36,804 nucleotides of DNA. Origin: CAZMRF01 sp964568735 (lineage in GTDB: Bacteria; Acidobacteriota; Polarisedimenticolia; JACPZX01). The DNA lies in assembly GCA_964568735.1 (NCBI GenBank), contig CAZMRF010000051.1:1-36804 (forward strand), written 5' to 3'. Positions 7,616 to 15,069 of this stretch are shown here, piece by piece (position 1 is the stretch's first letter; each line of letters starts with the position of its first letter). A program made the position numbers and the translations under genes. The notes below the pieces were generated by a model that saw only the letters and a list, made by a program, of their open reading frames with translations, ran no database searches and was not told where the DNA came from.

Positions 7616-10111
7616 TCAGGACTCGCGGAGAGCCGTGTTCACGGCCGCGTAGAGCTCCGGGAGGCTGAAGGGCTTGCTGATGAAGGGGTTTCCGGTGCGT
7701 CTGAAGAAGTCCTGGGTGTCGGCCGAGACCGTGTCGCCCGTCGAGAAGACGATGCGCCGAGCCAGGTCCGGGTTGACTCGGAAGACGGAATCGTACAGCT
7801 CTCGCCCGTCCATGTTGGGCATTTTTAGATCACTAATGATCAGGTCGTAGGAGCCCCTGCCGAGAAGCTCGCGAGCCGCAAGGCCGTCGGCCGCGCGGTC
7901 GACCTGGTGCCCCTCGGCAGCCAGCGCCTCGCAGATCATCTCGGAGAGGCTCGCCTCGTCCTCGACGACGAGGATCCGCCTGCCGTGAGCCATCAGCGCC
8001 CCGGCCGGGGCGACGGCCCCCTCGGTCGCGCGAGGCTCCTGGCGCTGGCCGGCGGAGCTCGAGGCCACCGGGATCTCGACGCTGAAGGTCGATCCGCTCC
8101 CGACCCTGCTCCGGGCCGTGATCGTCCCCTGGTGCTCCTTGATCGTTCCGTAGGCCAGGCTCAGCCCGAGGCCCGTTCCCCGACCCGCTTCCTTCGTCGT
8201 GAAGAAGGGATCGAAGACCCTCTTGAGGTGCTCGGGACGAATCCCCGGGCCCGTGTCCGAGACCTCGGCGCTGCAGGTGAGGCCGTCACACCGCGTCACG
8301 ATGCGCAGCACGCCTCTCCCCCCCTTCTCCTTCATCGCGTGATGGGCGTTCGTGACGAGGTTGACGAAGACCTGCTGGAGGGTGTGGTAGTCCCCCATCA
8401 CGGTCCTCATCCCTCTGTCGAGGTCCACGTCCAGGGCGATGTTGTCGGCCTGGAGCTGGTAGCCGAGCAGCTGCACGACCGAGCCCACGACGCTGTTGAG
8501 ATCGACCGGGCGGCGCTCCGGCGCCTGCTTCCGGGCAAAGCGGAGGAGGTTCTGCATGATCCGGTGGCACCGATCCGCTTCGCTGCTGATGGTGGCGACC
8601 TTCTTCCGGACGTCGTCGGCGATGCCATCCCGCTGCTCCAGGAGCTGCGCGTTTCCCATGATCGAGGCCAGGGGGTTGTTCAGCTCGTGCGCGACGCCGG
8701 AGATCATCTCGCCCAGCGACGAGAGCTTCTCCGTCTGCATGAGCTGTTCCTGGATCTTCTTCTCCTCGGTCACGTCGCTGAGGACGAGGATGGCTCCCTC
8801 GAAGAGCCCTTTCAGCCCGGTGGCCGGCGACACGGTCAGGTGGAAGACGCGATCGGATTCGCGCGCGTAGACCTCGACGGGAGGCGGCGCCTCCTCCCCC
8901 GCTGCCATCGATTCGATGAGAGGCGCGAGCGCCACCTCTCCCAGGCGCCGCAGCCGTGAGGGCAGGGGTCCCCCCATGAGCGCCGGGGAGAGGCTCTCAG
9001 CCGCCGGGTTCGCCATGACGACCCCCAGGCTGCGGTTCACGAGGATGACGCCTTCCCGCATGGAGTTCAGCACCGACCTGACCGTGAGAAGGCTCGCCTC
9101 CTGCGTGGTCCGGACGCGCTCCAGCGTGAGGGCAGCCTGGCTCGCGACCGTGAAGAAGAGCCTCGCTCTCATCTCGTCCACGGAGGGCCCGGCGGTGCGA
9201 ACCGAGAGCAGACCGAGGCGGCTCTCGTGGACGATGAGCGGGACATGGAGGTCCGCCCCCTGCGCCGAGGCGCTGGCGACGAGGCGCACCGGGCGGTTCA
9301 CGCGGACCCTCACCGAGGGAGCAGGAACCTCCAGCATCGCGGCCGCCTGGCTCACTACCGCGCGACGGAAGGACCGCAAGGCCGACGGGCCTGTCGGCCC
9401 CATCACCTCGACGTGGAGCTCGGCGCGCGGGGGCTTGAGGACGAGCAGGCCGAGCATCTGGATTCCGAGAGCCGGTCCGAGGATGTGCCCGAGGAGAGTG
9501 GCGATGTCCGTCTCGGACTTCGCGAAGGCCAGCGCTCGCATCGTCTCGTAGAAAAGCGCCAGCTCCGCGGTGCGCTCCTCGATTCTCCTGTCGACCTCAC
9601 GCCTCGCCGCCATGAGCCCGAGGTGGGGCTGCGCGAGCCTCGCGGCGCGGCCAATCACCTCCAGGGCTCCTTCGAGGGATTCCCTGTCCGGGTGGTTCAG
9701 GACCACGAGGCCGGCCGGGCTTCCCGCGGGCACGGGCAGGAAGAGCCAGGTTCCTCCCCGGCGCTTCAGGTAGGAGCCCTCGGGTGCTCGGGGCTCCGCC
9801 TCCTTGCCGTCCTGCCCGGGCCGGTACCAGCCCGGCTCTCCTCCGGAGAGGGACGTGGCGGCGATCGATCCGGGCTTGAGCGTTATTTCGTCGGGAAAGG
9901 GCGGCGGTGCTGCCGTCGGGATCCACACCGCGGCAGGTGAGGCGCCCCCCGCGTCGCGGCGAAGCACCCAGACTCTGAGCCCGGGGAGAGCTGTCCCCAG
10001 GGCGAGCGACCACGACTGGATCGCCTCTTCGGGCGAGTCCTTCCTCGAGATGGCGGCGGCGAGCCGCGCGAGGATCTCGTCCACACTGCCCGGGGGCTTT
10101 GTGCGGGGCAT
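7616..10111 (-). CDS. hybrid sensor histidine kinase with C-terminal receiver domain
   Basis: An 831-residue soluble hybrid kinase with no membrane segment. The first ~340 residues look like one or two GAF-type sensor domains joined by a helix (RREVDRRIEERTAELALFYE). A PAS domain follows (about 350-450; VLNSMREGVILVNRSLGVVMANPA begins it). The HisKA H-box is GVAHELNNPLAS with phospho-accepting His475, then the HATPase domain with DTGPGI and GRGTGLGLSL. A receiver domain occupies about residues 710-831, with phosphorylatable Asp761 in ISDLKMP and a KPF near the end. The HELNNPL box is typical of NtrB-like or PAS kinases that act on sigma-54 regulators or internal receivers. The ATG at 10111 lacks a clear ribosome binding site. 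It follows the sigma gene by 70 bp, so co-transcription is plausible. Confidence 0.9.
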   Translation of the reverse strand: MPRTKPPGSVDEILARLAAAISRKDSPEEAIQSWSLALGTALPGLRVWVLRRDAGGASPAAVWIPTAAPPPFPDEITLKPGSIAATSLSGGEPGWYRPGQDGKEAEPRAPEGSYLKRRGGTWLFLPVPAGSPAGLVVLNHPDRESLEGALEVIGRAARLAQPHLGLMAARREVDRRIEERTAELALFYETMRALAFAKSETDIATLLGHILGPALGIQMLGLLVLKPPRAELHVEVMGPTGPSALRSFRRAVVSQAAAMLEVPAPSVRVRVNRPVRLVASASAQGADLHVPLIVHESRLGLLSVRTAGPSVDEMRARLFFTVASQAALTLERVRTTQEASLLTVRSVLNSMREGVILVNRSLGVVMANPAAESLSPALMGGPLPSRLRRLGEVALAPLIESMAAGEEAPPPVEVYARESDRVFHLTVSPATGLKGLFEGAILVLSDVTEEKKIQEQLMQTEKLSSLGEMISGVAHELNNPLASIMGNAQLLEQRDGIADDVRKKVATISSEADRCHRIMQNLLRFARKQAPERRPVDLNSVVGSVVQLLGYQLQADNIALDVDLDRGMRTVMGDYHTLQQVFVNLVTNAHHAMKEKGGRGVLRIVTRCDGLTCSAEVSDTGPGIRPEHLKRVFDPFFTTKEAGRGTGLGLSLAYGTIKEHQGTITARSRVGSGSTFSVEIPVASSSAGQRQEPRATEGAVAPAGALMAHGRRILVVEDEASLSEMICEALAAEGHQVDRAADGLAARELLGRGSYDLIISDLKMPNMDGRELYDSVFRVNPDLARRIVFSTGDTVSADTQDFFRRTGNPFISKPFSLPELYAAVNTALRES

Positions 10112-10181
10112 GGGCGCAGATACTACGCCCCGCGTCTCGAGGGTGTCAACGAACGCACCGACCCATTGCGGCGCGTGGAGA

Positions 10182-11231
10182 TCAGACGAGAGGAGTCATG
10201 CTCCATAACGGCCGCAACGCTCCCCGGAGCGGGCTGGTGCCGCGGCCGGCGCCATTGGAGCCCTCAACAACCGGCTGAGCAGCGCCGGCTCCTCCGCCGG
10301 AGGAGCGAGACAGCCGCCCACAAAGCGCCACCTTGGGCCGGGCGGCCGCCCGGAGGGTCTCCACCCACCTTGCCGGCAGCGGTCCTTTCAGGGGCGACCG
10401 TGGGAGCTGGTGTATGGCGAAGACCCGCCGCAGCTTCTTCTTCGCCTGCGCCTCGATCTGCCGTATCCGCTCGCGGCTGAGGCCCATGGACTGGCCGATC
10501 TCCTTGAGAGTGAACGAACGACCGCCTGCCAGCCCGAACCGGTTGATGATGACCCTGTGCTCCTGGGGCGTGAGGGATCCGAGGGCGGTGCGAACGAGAT
10601 CCTCGCTTTCGTGCTTCAGGAGCTCGTCTTCAGGGTTGACGCTCTGGTCGTCAACGAGGTAGTCCGAGAGCGGGATGTCCTTCTCGCGGCCCACCTTCTC
10701 GTCGATGGAGACCTCCCGGAGCTTGATCTGGAGGATCTCGTCGATCTTGGAGACGGTGGAGTCGAGCTCCTTCGAGAGCTCGGCCTTGTCCGGCTTGCGG
10801 CCCAGCGTCCGGGCGAGGTTCTGCTCGGTATCCCGGACTTTGCGGACCTTCTTGAGCTGGTAGTTGGGCACCCGGACGATCGACGACTGCTCGGAGAGGG
10901 CCTTGAGGATCGACTTGCGAATCCACCAGATGGCGTAGGTGATGAACTTGGTTCCCTTCGTGTGGTCGTAGCGCTGGGAGGCCTCGATGAGGCCGATGTT
11001 GCCTTCGTTGAGCAGATCCTCGAAGGGAAGACCCAGGTTCCGGTACTCGTTGGCGATCTTGACGACGAAGGAGAGGTTCGACTCGACCAGGCGGTTGAGC
11101 TGCTCCGGCTTGCCCCGCGCTCGAGCTCGCCGGGCAATCTCCATCTCCTGTTCCTTCGTCAGGATCGAATAGTCGCCAATCTCAGACAGGTAGCGGGCGA
11201 GGGAAGAATCTTTCTCGACCCGTCGGCTCAT
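10182..11231 (-). CDS. sigma-70 family factor (group 1/2, RpoD/RpoS-like) with long C-terminal extension
   Basis: Regions 1.2 (DSSLARYLSEIGDYSILT), 2 (NEYRNLGLPFEDLLNEGNIGLIEA; TYAIWWIRKSI), 3 and 4 (LTPQEHRVIINRFGL; LSRERIRQIEAQAKKKLRR) are all intact, so it should recognise -10/-35 promoters. Region 1.1 is absent, and region 4 differs from typical RpoD, suggesting a group 2 (RpoS-like) factor, although a housekeeping role is not excluded. Family members end soon after KKKLRR; here another ~78 residues (from about 272, bases 10185-10418), rich in Gly, Arg, Pro and Ala, follow with no similarity that I recognise. The start is ATG 11231 with GAGG 8 nt upstream. Three tandem repeats lie 23-81 nt upstream of the start codon. 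Confidence 0.9.
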   Translation of the reverse strand: MSRRVEKDSSLARYLSEIGDYSILTKEQEMEIARRARARGKPEQLNRLVESNLSFVVKIANEYRNLGLPFEDLLNEGNIGLIEASQRYDHTKGTKFITYAIWWIRKSILKALSEQSSIVRVPNYQLKKVRKVRDTEQNLARTLGRKPDKAELSKELDSTVSKIDEILQIKLREVSIDEKVGREKDIPLSDYLVDDQSVNPEDELLKHESEDLVRTALGSLTPQEHRVIINRFGLAGGRSFTLKEIGQSMGLSRERIRQIEAQAKKKLRRVFAIHQLPRSPLKGPLPARWVETLRAAARPKVALCGRLSRSSGGGAGAAQPVVEGSNGAGRGTSPLRGALRPLWSMTPLV

Positions 11232-11253
11232 CCGGGAATCCTCGTCAATGGGG

Positions 11254-11312
11254 ATTCAGAGCAGGGTTGGGAATCCAGAGCTGGGTTGCGTCCGCTCCAC
11301 AGTGGGTTGCGT
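11254..11312. repeat. three tandem ~19-21 bp repeats upstream of the sigma gene
   Basis: Unit 1 (11254-11272) and unit 2 (11273-11291) agree at 15 of 19 positions. Unit 3 (about 11295-11312) repeats the TGGGTTGCGT half of unit 2 with a one-base deletion before it. The common core GGGTTG starts at 11264, 11283 and 11304, that is 19 and 21 bp apart, close to two DNA turns. They begin 22 bp upstream of the sigma start codon (11231), where an activator or repressor array could bind. Confidence 0.6.
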
Positions 11313-11401
11313 CGCGAGAGGCCGGCTTCGGTGGTCGGATCTGGCTGTGGAGGAGCGACAGCCGCGAGGCGTTCGAGCGGAGAATTCGTGAAGATTCCGC
11401 C

Positions 11402-11430
11402 TTGACAGAAGTTACGGATCAGCGTACTCT
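11402..11430 (+). promoter_or_regulatory. sigma-70 type promoter, TTGACA-17-TACTCT
   Basis: A perfect -35 TTGACA (11402-11407), a 17-bp spacer and TACTCT (11425-11430) read rightward. The nearest downstream gene is the XRE regulator, about 300 nt away, implying a long leader or a missed small gene. It resembles the larC promoter candidate (TTGACA-17-TACGCT). Confidence 0.4.
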
Positions 11431-11691
11431 CAGGCGGACGCGGGGGGACAGCAGTGGCCAGAACAGCCTTGGCTGCGACGAACGGTGGTGAGCAACGACT
11501 CACCGGCATCTCCCCCCCAGGAAATGCCCTTGCCACAACCGCGATGCTTAGAGCCCGAACGCGGCCACCGACACCGTTTGTTTCTCTCCCCCGTTCCGGC
11601 ATCGGTTGTGGCTTCGGAAGGGCAGTGGGCATACTATGTTTGTGCGGCAACCCTGTCAAGTGAGGAATTGCTGATTCAGCATAGTGACGAT

Positions 11692-11710
11692 TCGGCCTCC
11701 GGAAGGCCGA
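11692..11710 (+). other. leader hairpin before the XRE gene
   Basis: TCGGCCT (11692-11698) pairs perfectly with AGGCCGA (11704-11710) around a 5-nt loop, ending 27 nt before the ATG at 11738. It is followed by purine-rich GAAAACGAGAG. It could be a protein-binding operator or a leader structure. Confidence 0.3.
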
Positions 11711-11737
11711 GAAAACGAGAGAATACGAACCAGAACG

Positions 11738-12097
11738 ATGGTACGTAAACAACAAATCGCGCTCGTGGGCCGGCGCATCCGCCAGTTGCGGAAGGACAAG
11801 GCCTTGACCCAGGCCGAGCTCGCAGGGCGGATCGGAATCCAGCAGTCCGACCTCTGCCGGATGGAGAGCGGCGAGTACCGGGTCAGTCTCGAAACGCTCT
11901 TCAAGATCCTGAAGGTCTTCGAAATGGGGGTGGCCGATTTCTTCGACGAGAGCGCCTCGGGGGGGCTCTCCGTCGAGGAACAGAGGCTGGTCGATGCCTA
12001 CAGGGCACTCAGTCCGGCGGCCAAGCAGCAGGTACGGGAGTTCGTGCGCTTCACAGACCAGCAACGGCGCAAGGTGAGGCGTGACATCAAGCGGTAA
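11738..12097 (+). CDS. XRE-family helix-turn-helix regulator
   Basis: A 119-residue DNA-binding protein. Residues about 12-66 form a Cro/C1-type helix-turn-helix: GRRIRQLRKDKALTQAELAGRIGIQQSDLC and then LETLFKILKVFEM. The short C-terminal part (SVEEQRLVDAYRALSPAAKQQV) is a charged helix common in this group. I chose ATG 11738, which starts just before the HTH; the frame is open back to a GTG at 11684, but that lies across the leader hairpin. It is followed 13 nt later by a TPR protein, a common regulator/sensor pairing, and probably regulates its own long upstream region. Confidence 0.88.
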   Translation: MVRKQQIALVGRRIRQLRKDKALTQAELAGRIGIQQSDLCRMESGEYRVSLETLFKILKVFEMGVADFFDESASGGLSVEEQRLVDAYRALSPAAKQQVREFVRFTDQQRRKVRRDIKR

Positions 12098-12110
12098 GGG
12101 GACCGCGACG

Positions 12111-13016
12111 ATGAATGAGGAACGGCGCGCGCGCTTCTGGGAGTTGATGCGCGCGGGATACGCACAGGTCAAGAAGAGCGAGTTCCACGAGGCGCTCGCG
12201 ACTTTCGAGTCCGCGCGACGGATCGCCGGCAGAGCCCGCGGACTGGCCGACAAGGCCGTCGCCAACAAGAGCATGGTCCTGCTCGAGATGGGCGAGTGCG
12301 CTCGCGCCGCCCGGGGCCTGCGGGAGATCATCCTCCGCAACAGCGACGACGAGACGATCTGCGGCGCCGCCTACAACCTGTCCATCAGCCTGCGGCGCCA
12401 GGGGAAGCACCAGCGGGCGCTCTTTTACGCACGCCTGGCCGTCGAGAAGGCCCGCGCGATCAAGAACCAGAACTGGATCGCTCGATGCCACAACCTGCAC
12501 GGGAACCTCCACCTGGTTCAGAGCAGGCTCGGCGCCGCCCTCAAGGAGTACCGCAAGGCCCTGGCCGTGCGCCTCAAGGAGAAAGCTCTCAACCGGTTCG
12601 CGATCGGAATCCTCAGGGACAACATCGGCTACTGCCTGCTCCTCCTGGGCCGCTACGAGGAAGGAATCGCGGAGATTCGCCTGGCCGCGAAGTTCGCGCG
12701 GAAGGTCGGCAACCGCCGGGGGGTGTGCGAGTGCGAGCACGACCTGGCCTTCGGCCTGATGCAGATGAGGAAGCTGGCCGAGGCCGAGAGCCACGGGGAG
12801 AAGGCGCTCAAGCTCGCCGAAGAGCTGGACTGCGGTGAGATCGTGCGGAATTGCTACTACATCCTCGGCGAGATCAACCACCTGAAGGGTGATGACGCAC
12901 GCCGCGACCGCTACTTCTACAAGCTCCAGGAGCTTCACCCCAACCTGCCCTTCCTGCGCGACTTCCTCTGCAAGTTCGACGTCAGCCGGATCATCGCGCT
13001 GCGCCAGCCGCAGTAG
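12111..13016 (+). CDS. tetratricopeptide-repeat protein paired with XRE regulator
   Basis: A 301-residue cytoplasmic protein built almost entirely of helix-turn-helix TPR units, for example QGKHQRALFYARLAVEKAR, QSRLGAALKEYRKALAV, LGRYEEGIAEIRLAAKFA and MRKLAEAESHGEKALKLAEEL. There is no signal peptide or catalytic domain. TPR arrays bind proteins or peptides; in XRE-TPR pairs and fusions (for example Rgg/PlcR/Rap-like regulators) the TPR part senses a ligand or partner, but here the two are separate genes. The ATG at 12111 has AGGGG 9 nt upstream. It is unusually rich in Cys in the second half (GVCECEH, CGEIVRNCYY). Confidence 0.8.
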   Translation: MNEERRARFWELMRAGYAQVKKSEFHEALATFESARRIAGRARGLADKAVANKSMVLLEMGECARAARGLREIILRNSDDETICGAAYNLSISLRRQGKHQRALFYARLAVEKARAIKNQNWIARCHNLHGNLHLVQSRLGAALKEYRKALAVRLKEKALNRFAIGILRDNIGYCLLLLGRYEEGIAEIRLAAKFARKVGNRRGVCECEHDLAFGLMQMRKLAEAESHGEKALKLAEELDCGEIVRNCYYILGEINHLKGDDARRDRYFYKLQELHPNLPFLRDFLCKFDVSRIIALRQPQ

Positions 13017-13057
13017 CTCTCCGGCCGCGAGGTCGACGACGAATCGCGATTCCCCTG

Positions 13058-13801
13058 TCAGTGGTAGTTGTAGCGGTCGTCGTCGCGCGAGCGGGATGGA
13101 TCCTGGACGGCTCTGAAACGTCTCCTCCGAAGCCGCCAGCGGACCTCGGCCAGGAGGGATCGCGGGTTCCAGCGTCCCGTGAGGTAGATCCAGGCCACGG
13201 CCATCCCCCCGAGGTGCGCGAAGTAGGCGACGCCTCCCGTCCTGAAGGCTCCCGCAGACCATAGCTGGATGAACACGAAGATCATCACGAGCACGCGGGC
13301 GGGAACGGGGAAGAACAGGAAGAGGAAGACCGTGCGGTTCGGGTAGATCATCCCGAAGGCCATGAGCACCCCGAAGATGGCCCCCGACGCGCCGATGGTC
13401 AGCGTCTCGACACCCATCAGCATGTTCACGCCGCAGGCGATCAGGCCGGCCCCATACCCACAGATGAGGTAGAAGCGCAGGAAGCGCTCGCCCCCCCACC
13501 GTTGCGCCAGGTCGCCTCCGAAGAACCACAGCATCAGCATGTTCATGAGGAGGTGCCAGATGTCGGCGTGGTGGTGGAGGAACTGGTAGGTGAGGGGCTG
13601 CCAGAGCCAGAACTCCTTGAGCACCTTCTGGGGATCGAGGGCGAGGAGCGGGTGGATCAACTCTTCGATGACACCCCGGCCCGCGATGGTCATCATCACG
13701 AATACGGTCGCGTTCGCGATGACCAGTCCCTTGATCACCGGAGGGAAGGGCGGGAACGCGAGCTGGTATCCGCCCTGCCGGTAGTCGAACTGGGCCGCCA
13801 T
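13058..13801 (-). CDS. rhomboid family intramembrane serine protease
   Basis: A 247-residue polytopic protein with six predicted membrane helices. The catalytic serine lies in GASG (Ser139) and the catalytic histidine in AHLGG (His196), as in GlpG-type proteases. WR-type loop residues are replaced by RWGGERFLRFY, usual in bacterial rhomboids. The tail after residue about 210 is basic, then RDDDRYNYH. It cleaves membrane-anchored substrates in the bilayer; the substrate is unknown. ATG 13801 has GGAG 7 nt upstream. It converges on the TPR gene with a 41-bp gap containing the 12-bp palindrome GAATCGCGATTC (13041-13052). Confidence 0.93.
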   Translation of the reverse strand: MAAQFDYRQGGYQLAFPPFPPVIKGLVIANATVFVMMTIAGRGVIEELIHPLLALDPQKVLKEFWLWQPLTYQFLHHHADIWHLLMNMLMLWFFGGDLAQRWGGERFLRFYLICGYGAGLIACGVNMLMGVETLTIGASGAIFGVLMAFGMIYPNRTVFLFLFFPVPARVLVMIFVFIQLWSAGAFRTGGVAYFAHLGGMAVAWIYLTGRWNPRSLLAEVRWRLRRRRFRAVQDPSRSRDDDRYNYH

Positions 13802-13855
13802 CAGCGGGCTCCACCAGGCGGCGGGAAGCCGCCGAGCTTCATGACCATCGGTCCA

Positions 13856-13864
13856 TGGTACAAT
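13856..13864 (+). promoter_or_regulatory. extended -10 promoter for the gene at 13900
   Basis: TGGTACAAT is an extended -10 element (TGn plus a five-of-six match to TATAAT). The start would fall near 13871, giving a leader of about 30 nt to the ATG at 13900. This argues against the upstream ATG at 13855 being used. A GGCGGC/GCCGCC hairpin lies just upstream (13817-13833). Confidence 0.45.
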
Positions 13865-13899
13865 CCTCGCCGCGCCCGCGCGACAGGTGCCAGCCCCGC

Positions 13900-14322
13900 A
13901 TGAGGCAGCCCCACAAGATCGTCGTCCACTATCTCGACGGCACCCTCCTCAAGGGGCACGCGCGCTTCTTCTTCCATCACCAGATGCACCTTCTCCTGGA
14001 GACCATGGAGGGGGAGGAGCGGCTCATCCCCTTCTCCGCGGTCAAGGCCGTCTTCTTCGTGCGCTCCTTCACCGGAGACAAGCACCGCCGCGAGAAGAGG
14101 AAGTTCGTAGCCGGCTCGCCGTCCTTCGGGGAGACGGTCCGGGTGACGTTTCTCGACGGCGAGACGATCCTCGGGAGGTCCATGAACTACCGCCCGGAGG
14201 ATCGCGGCTTCTACCTCAAGCCCGCCGACCCCGAGAGCAACAACGAGGTCGTTTTCGTACCCCAGTCCGCGGTGCGTGACGTGGCCGTGGGGGAATCCGA
14301 GGACGTTCGGCCTCGGGAGTAG
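13900..14322 (+). CDS. conserved hypothetical protein (DUF6982-like)
   Basis: A 140-residue soluble protein made of two similar beta-rich halves: HKIVVHYLDGTLLKGHARFF near the start and TVRVTFLDGETILGRSMNY later, each a strand followed by an LDG turn. The linking segment PFSAVKAVFFVRSFTGDK and the ending FLKPADPESNNEVVFV-like stretch match small uncharacterised proteins I recall as DUF6982. Function unknown; the fold suggests a small-ligand or nucleotide-binding barrel, which is inference. ATG 13900 was chosen because the promoter-like extended -10 overlaps the earlier ATG. It diverges from the rhomboid gene and converges on the HNH gene. Confidence 0.7.
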   Translation: MRQPHKIVVHYLDGTLLKGHARFFFHHQMHLLLETMEGEERLIPFSAVKAVFFVRSFTGDKHRREKRKFVAGSPSFGETVRVTFLDGETILGRSMNYRPEDRGFYLKPADPESNNEVVFVPQSAVRDVAVGESEDVRPRE

Positions 14323-14364
14323 GGCTGCCGCAGGGAAGCCGTGGCGGGGCCAGTTCGGGCCTCC

Positions 14365-14952
14365 TCAGTCGCCGAGCTCCACGTTCCAGTAGGCGAGGTC
14401 GAGGAAATTCCGCCAGATCTCGTAGCGGCCGCTTGCGAAGGACAGCTTGACCAGCGGATGCCATCGCGGCTTCTTCGGCTCCTTGACCAGACGCATCCCC
14501 GCCTCGGATGGGAGCTTGTTTCCCTTCCTCGAGTTGCAGGGCAGGCAGCAGCAGACCACGTTCTGCCAGGTCGACCGGCCGCCCCGCGAGATGGGGATCA
14601 CGTGGTCGAGGTTCAGCTCCCTCGTCGGTGCGGGGCGCCCGCAGTACTGGCAGCGGCTCTTGTCCCTCAGGTAGATGTTCTTCCGCGTGAAGCGCACCTC
14701 CTGGGGCGGCAGCGCGTCGTAGTGGAGCAGGAGGATCACACGCGGCACCTTGATGCGGGTGCGGGGCGTGAAGATGACGTCGTCCTGGGGCTGCACGGGG
14801 ATGTCGCACCAGTTCTCCCAGGAGTAGGTGGTGTAGTCCGGCTCGACGACCTTCACGTGCCCCTTGTAGAGCAGGCAGAAGGCCTTCTTCACGGAGGTGA
14901 CCTGGATGGCCTGGAAGAGCCGGTTCAGGACCAGGACGTTGGAATCGAGCAC
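14365..14952 (-). CDS. HNH endonuclease family protein
   Basis: A 195-residue protein of the widespread stand-alone HNH family that begins with a LDSNVLVLNRLFQAI-type segment. The nuclease core runs from about residue 100: CQYCG (zinc knuckle), LDHVIPISRGG (the DH pair; metal and general base), TWQNVVCCCLPCNSRKGN (central Asn, second knuckle, final Asn). The protein has no phage or intein context here. Its biological role is unproven; members occur singly in many genomes. The GTG start at 14952 matches the family's usual N-terminus, and AAGG lies 9 nt upstream. It lies 117 bp downstream of hflX on the same strand. Confidence 0.88.
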   Translation of the reverse strand: MLDSNVLVLNRLFQAIQVTSVKKAFCLLYKGHVKVVEPDYTTYSWENWCDIPVQPQDDVIFTPRTRIKVPRVILLLHYDALPPQEVRFTRKNIYLRDKSRCQYCGRPAPTRELNLDHVIPISRGGRSTWQNVVCCCLPCNSRKGNKLPSEAGMRLVKEPKKPRWHPLVKLSFASGRYEIWRNFLDLAYWNVELGD

Positions 14953-15069
14953 CTGTTGTCACCTTCGGACCGGCGGCGTGGCGCCCGATCCGTAGCGTCA
15001 ATATACCGTGGCCCTGGAGCCGATGCCCAGGGCCCGTCCGAGCCATGGCTCGGGCGGGTTCCGAGCCTC

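Larger units (their letters stand above)
11232..11737. other. regulatory gap between divergent sigma and XRE genes
   Basis: About 500 bp with no convincing gene. From left to right it holds three tandem repeats (11254-11312), an inverted repeat GGCTGT/ACAGCC (11343-11363), a good rightward promoter (11402-11430), a short hairpin GGTGAG/CTCACC near 11486-11503, a TACTAT box at 11632-11637, ACTATG/CATAGT inverted half-sites (11633-11638 and 11680-11685), and a hairpin just before the XRE start (11692-11710). The short open frames inside (for example 11454-11663) have no recognisable protein character. Confidence 0.5.

Noticed and set aside
12087..13814. 575-residue minus-strand frame across the TPR and rhomboid genes
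   Set aside because: Low-complexity translation opposite two recognisable genes; a shadow frame.
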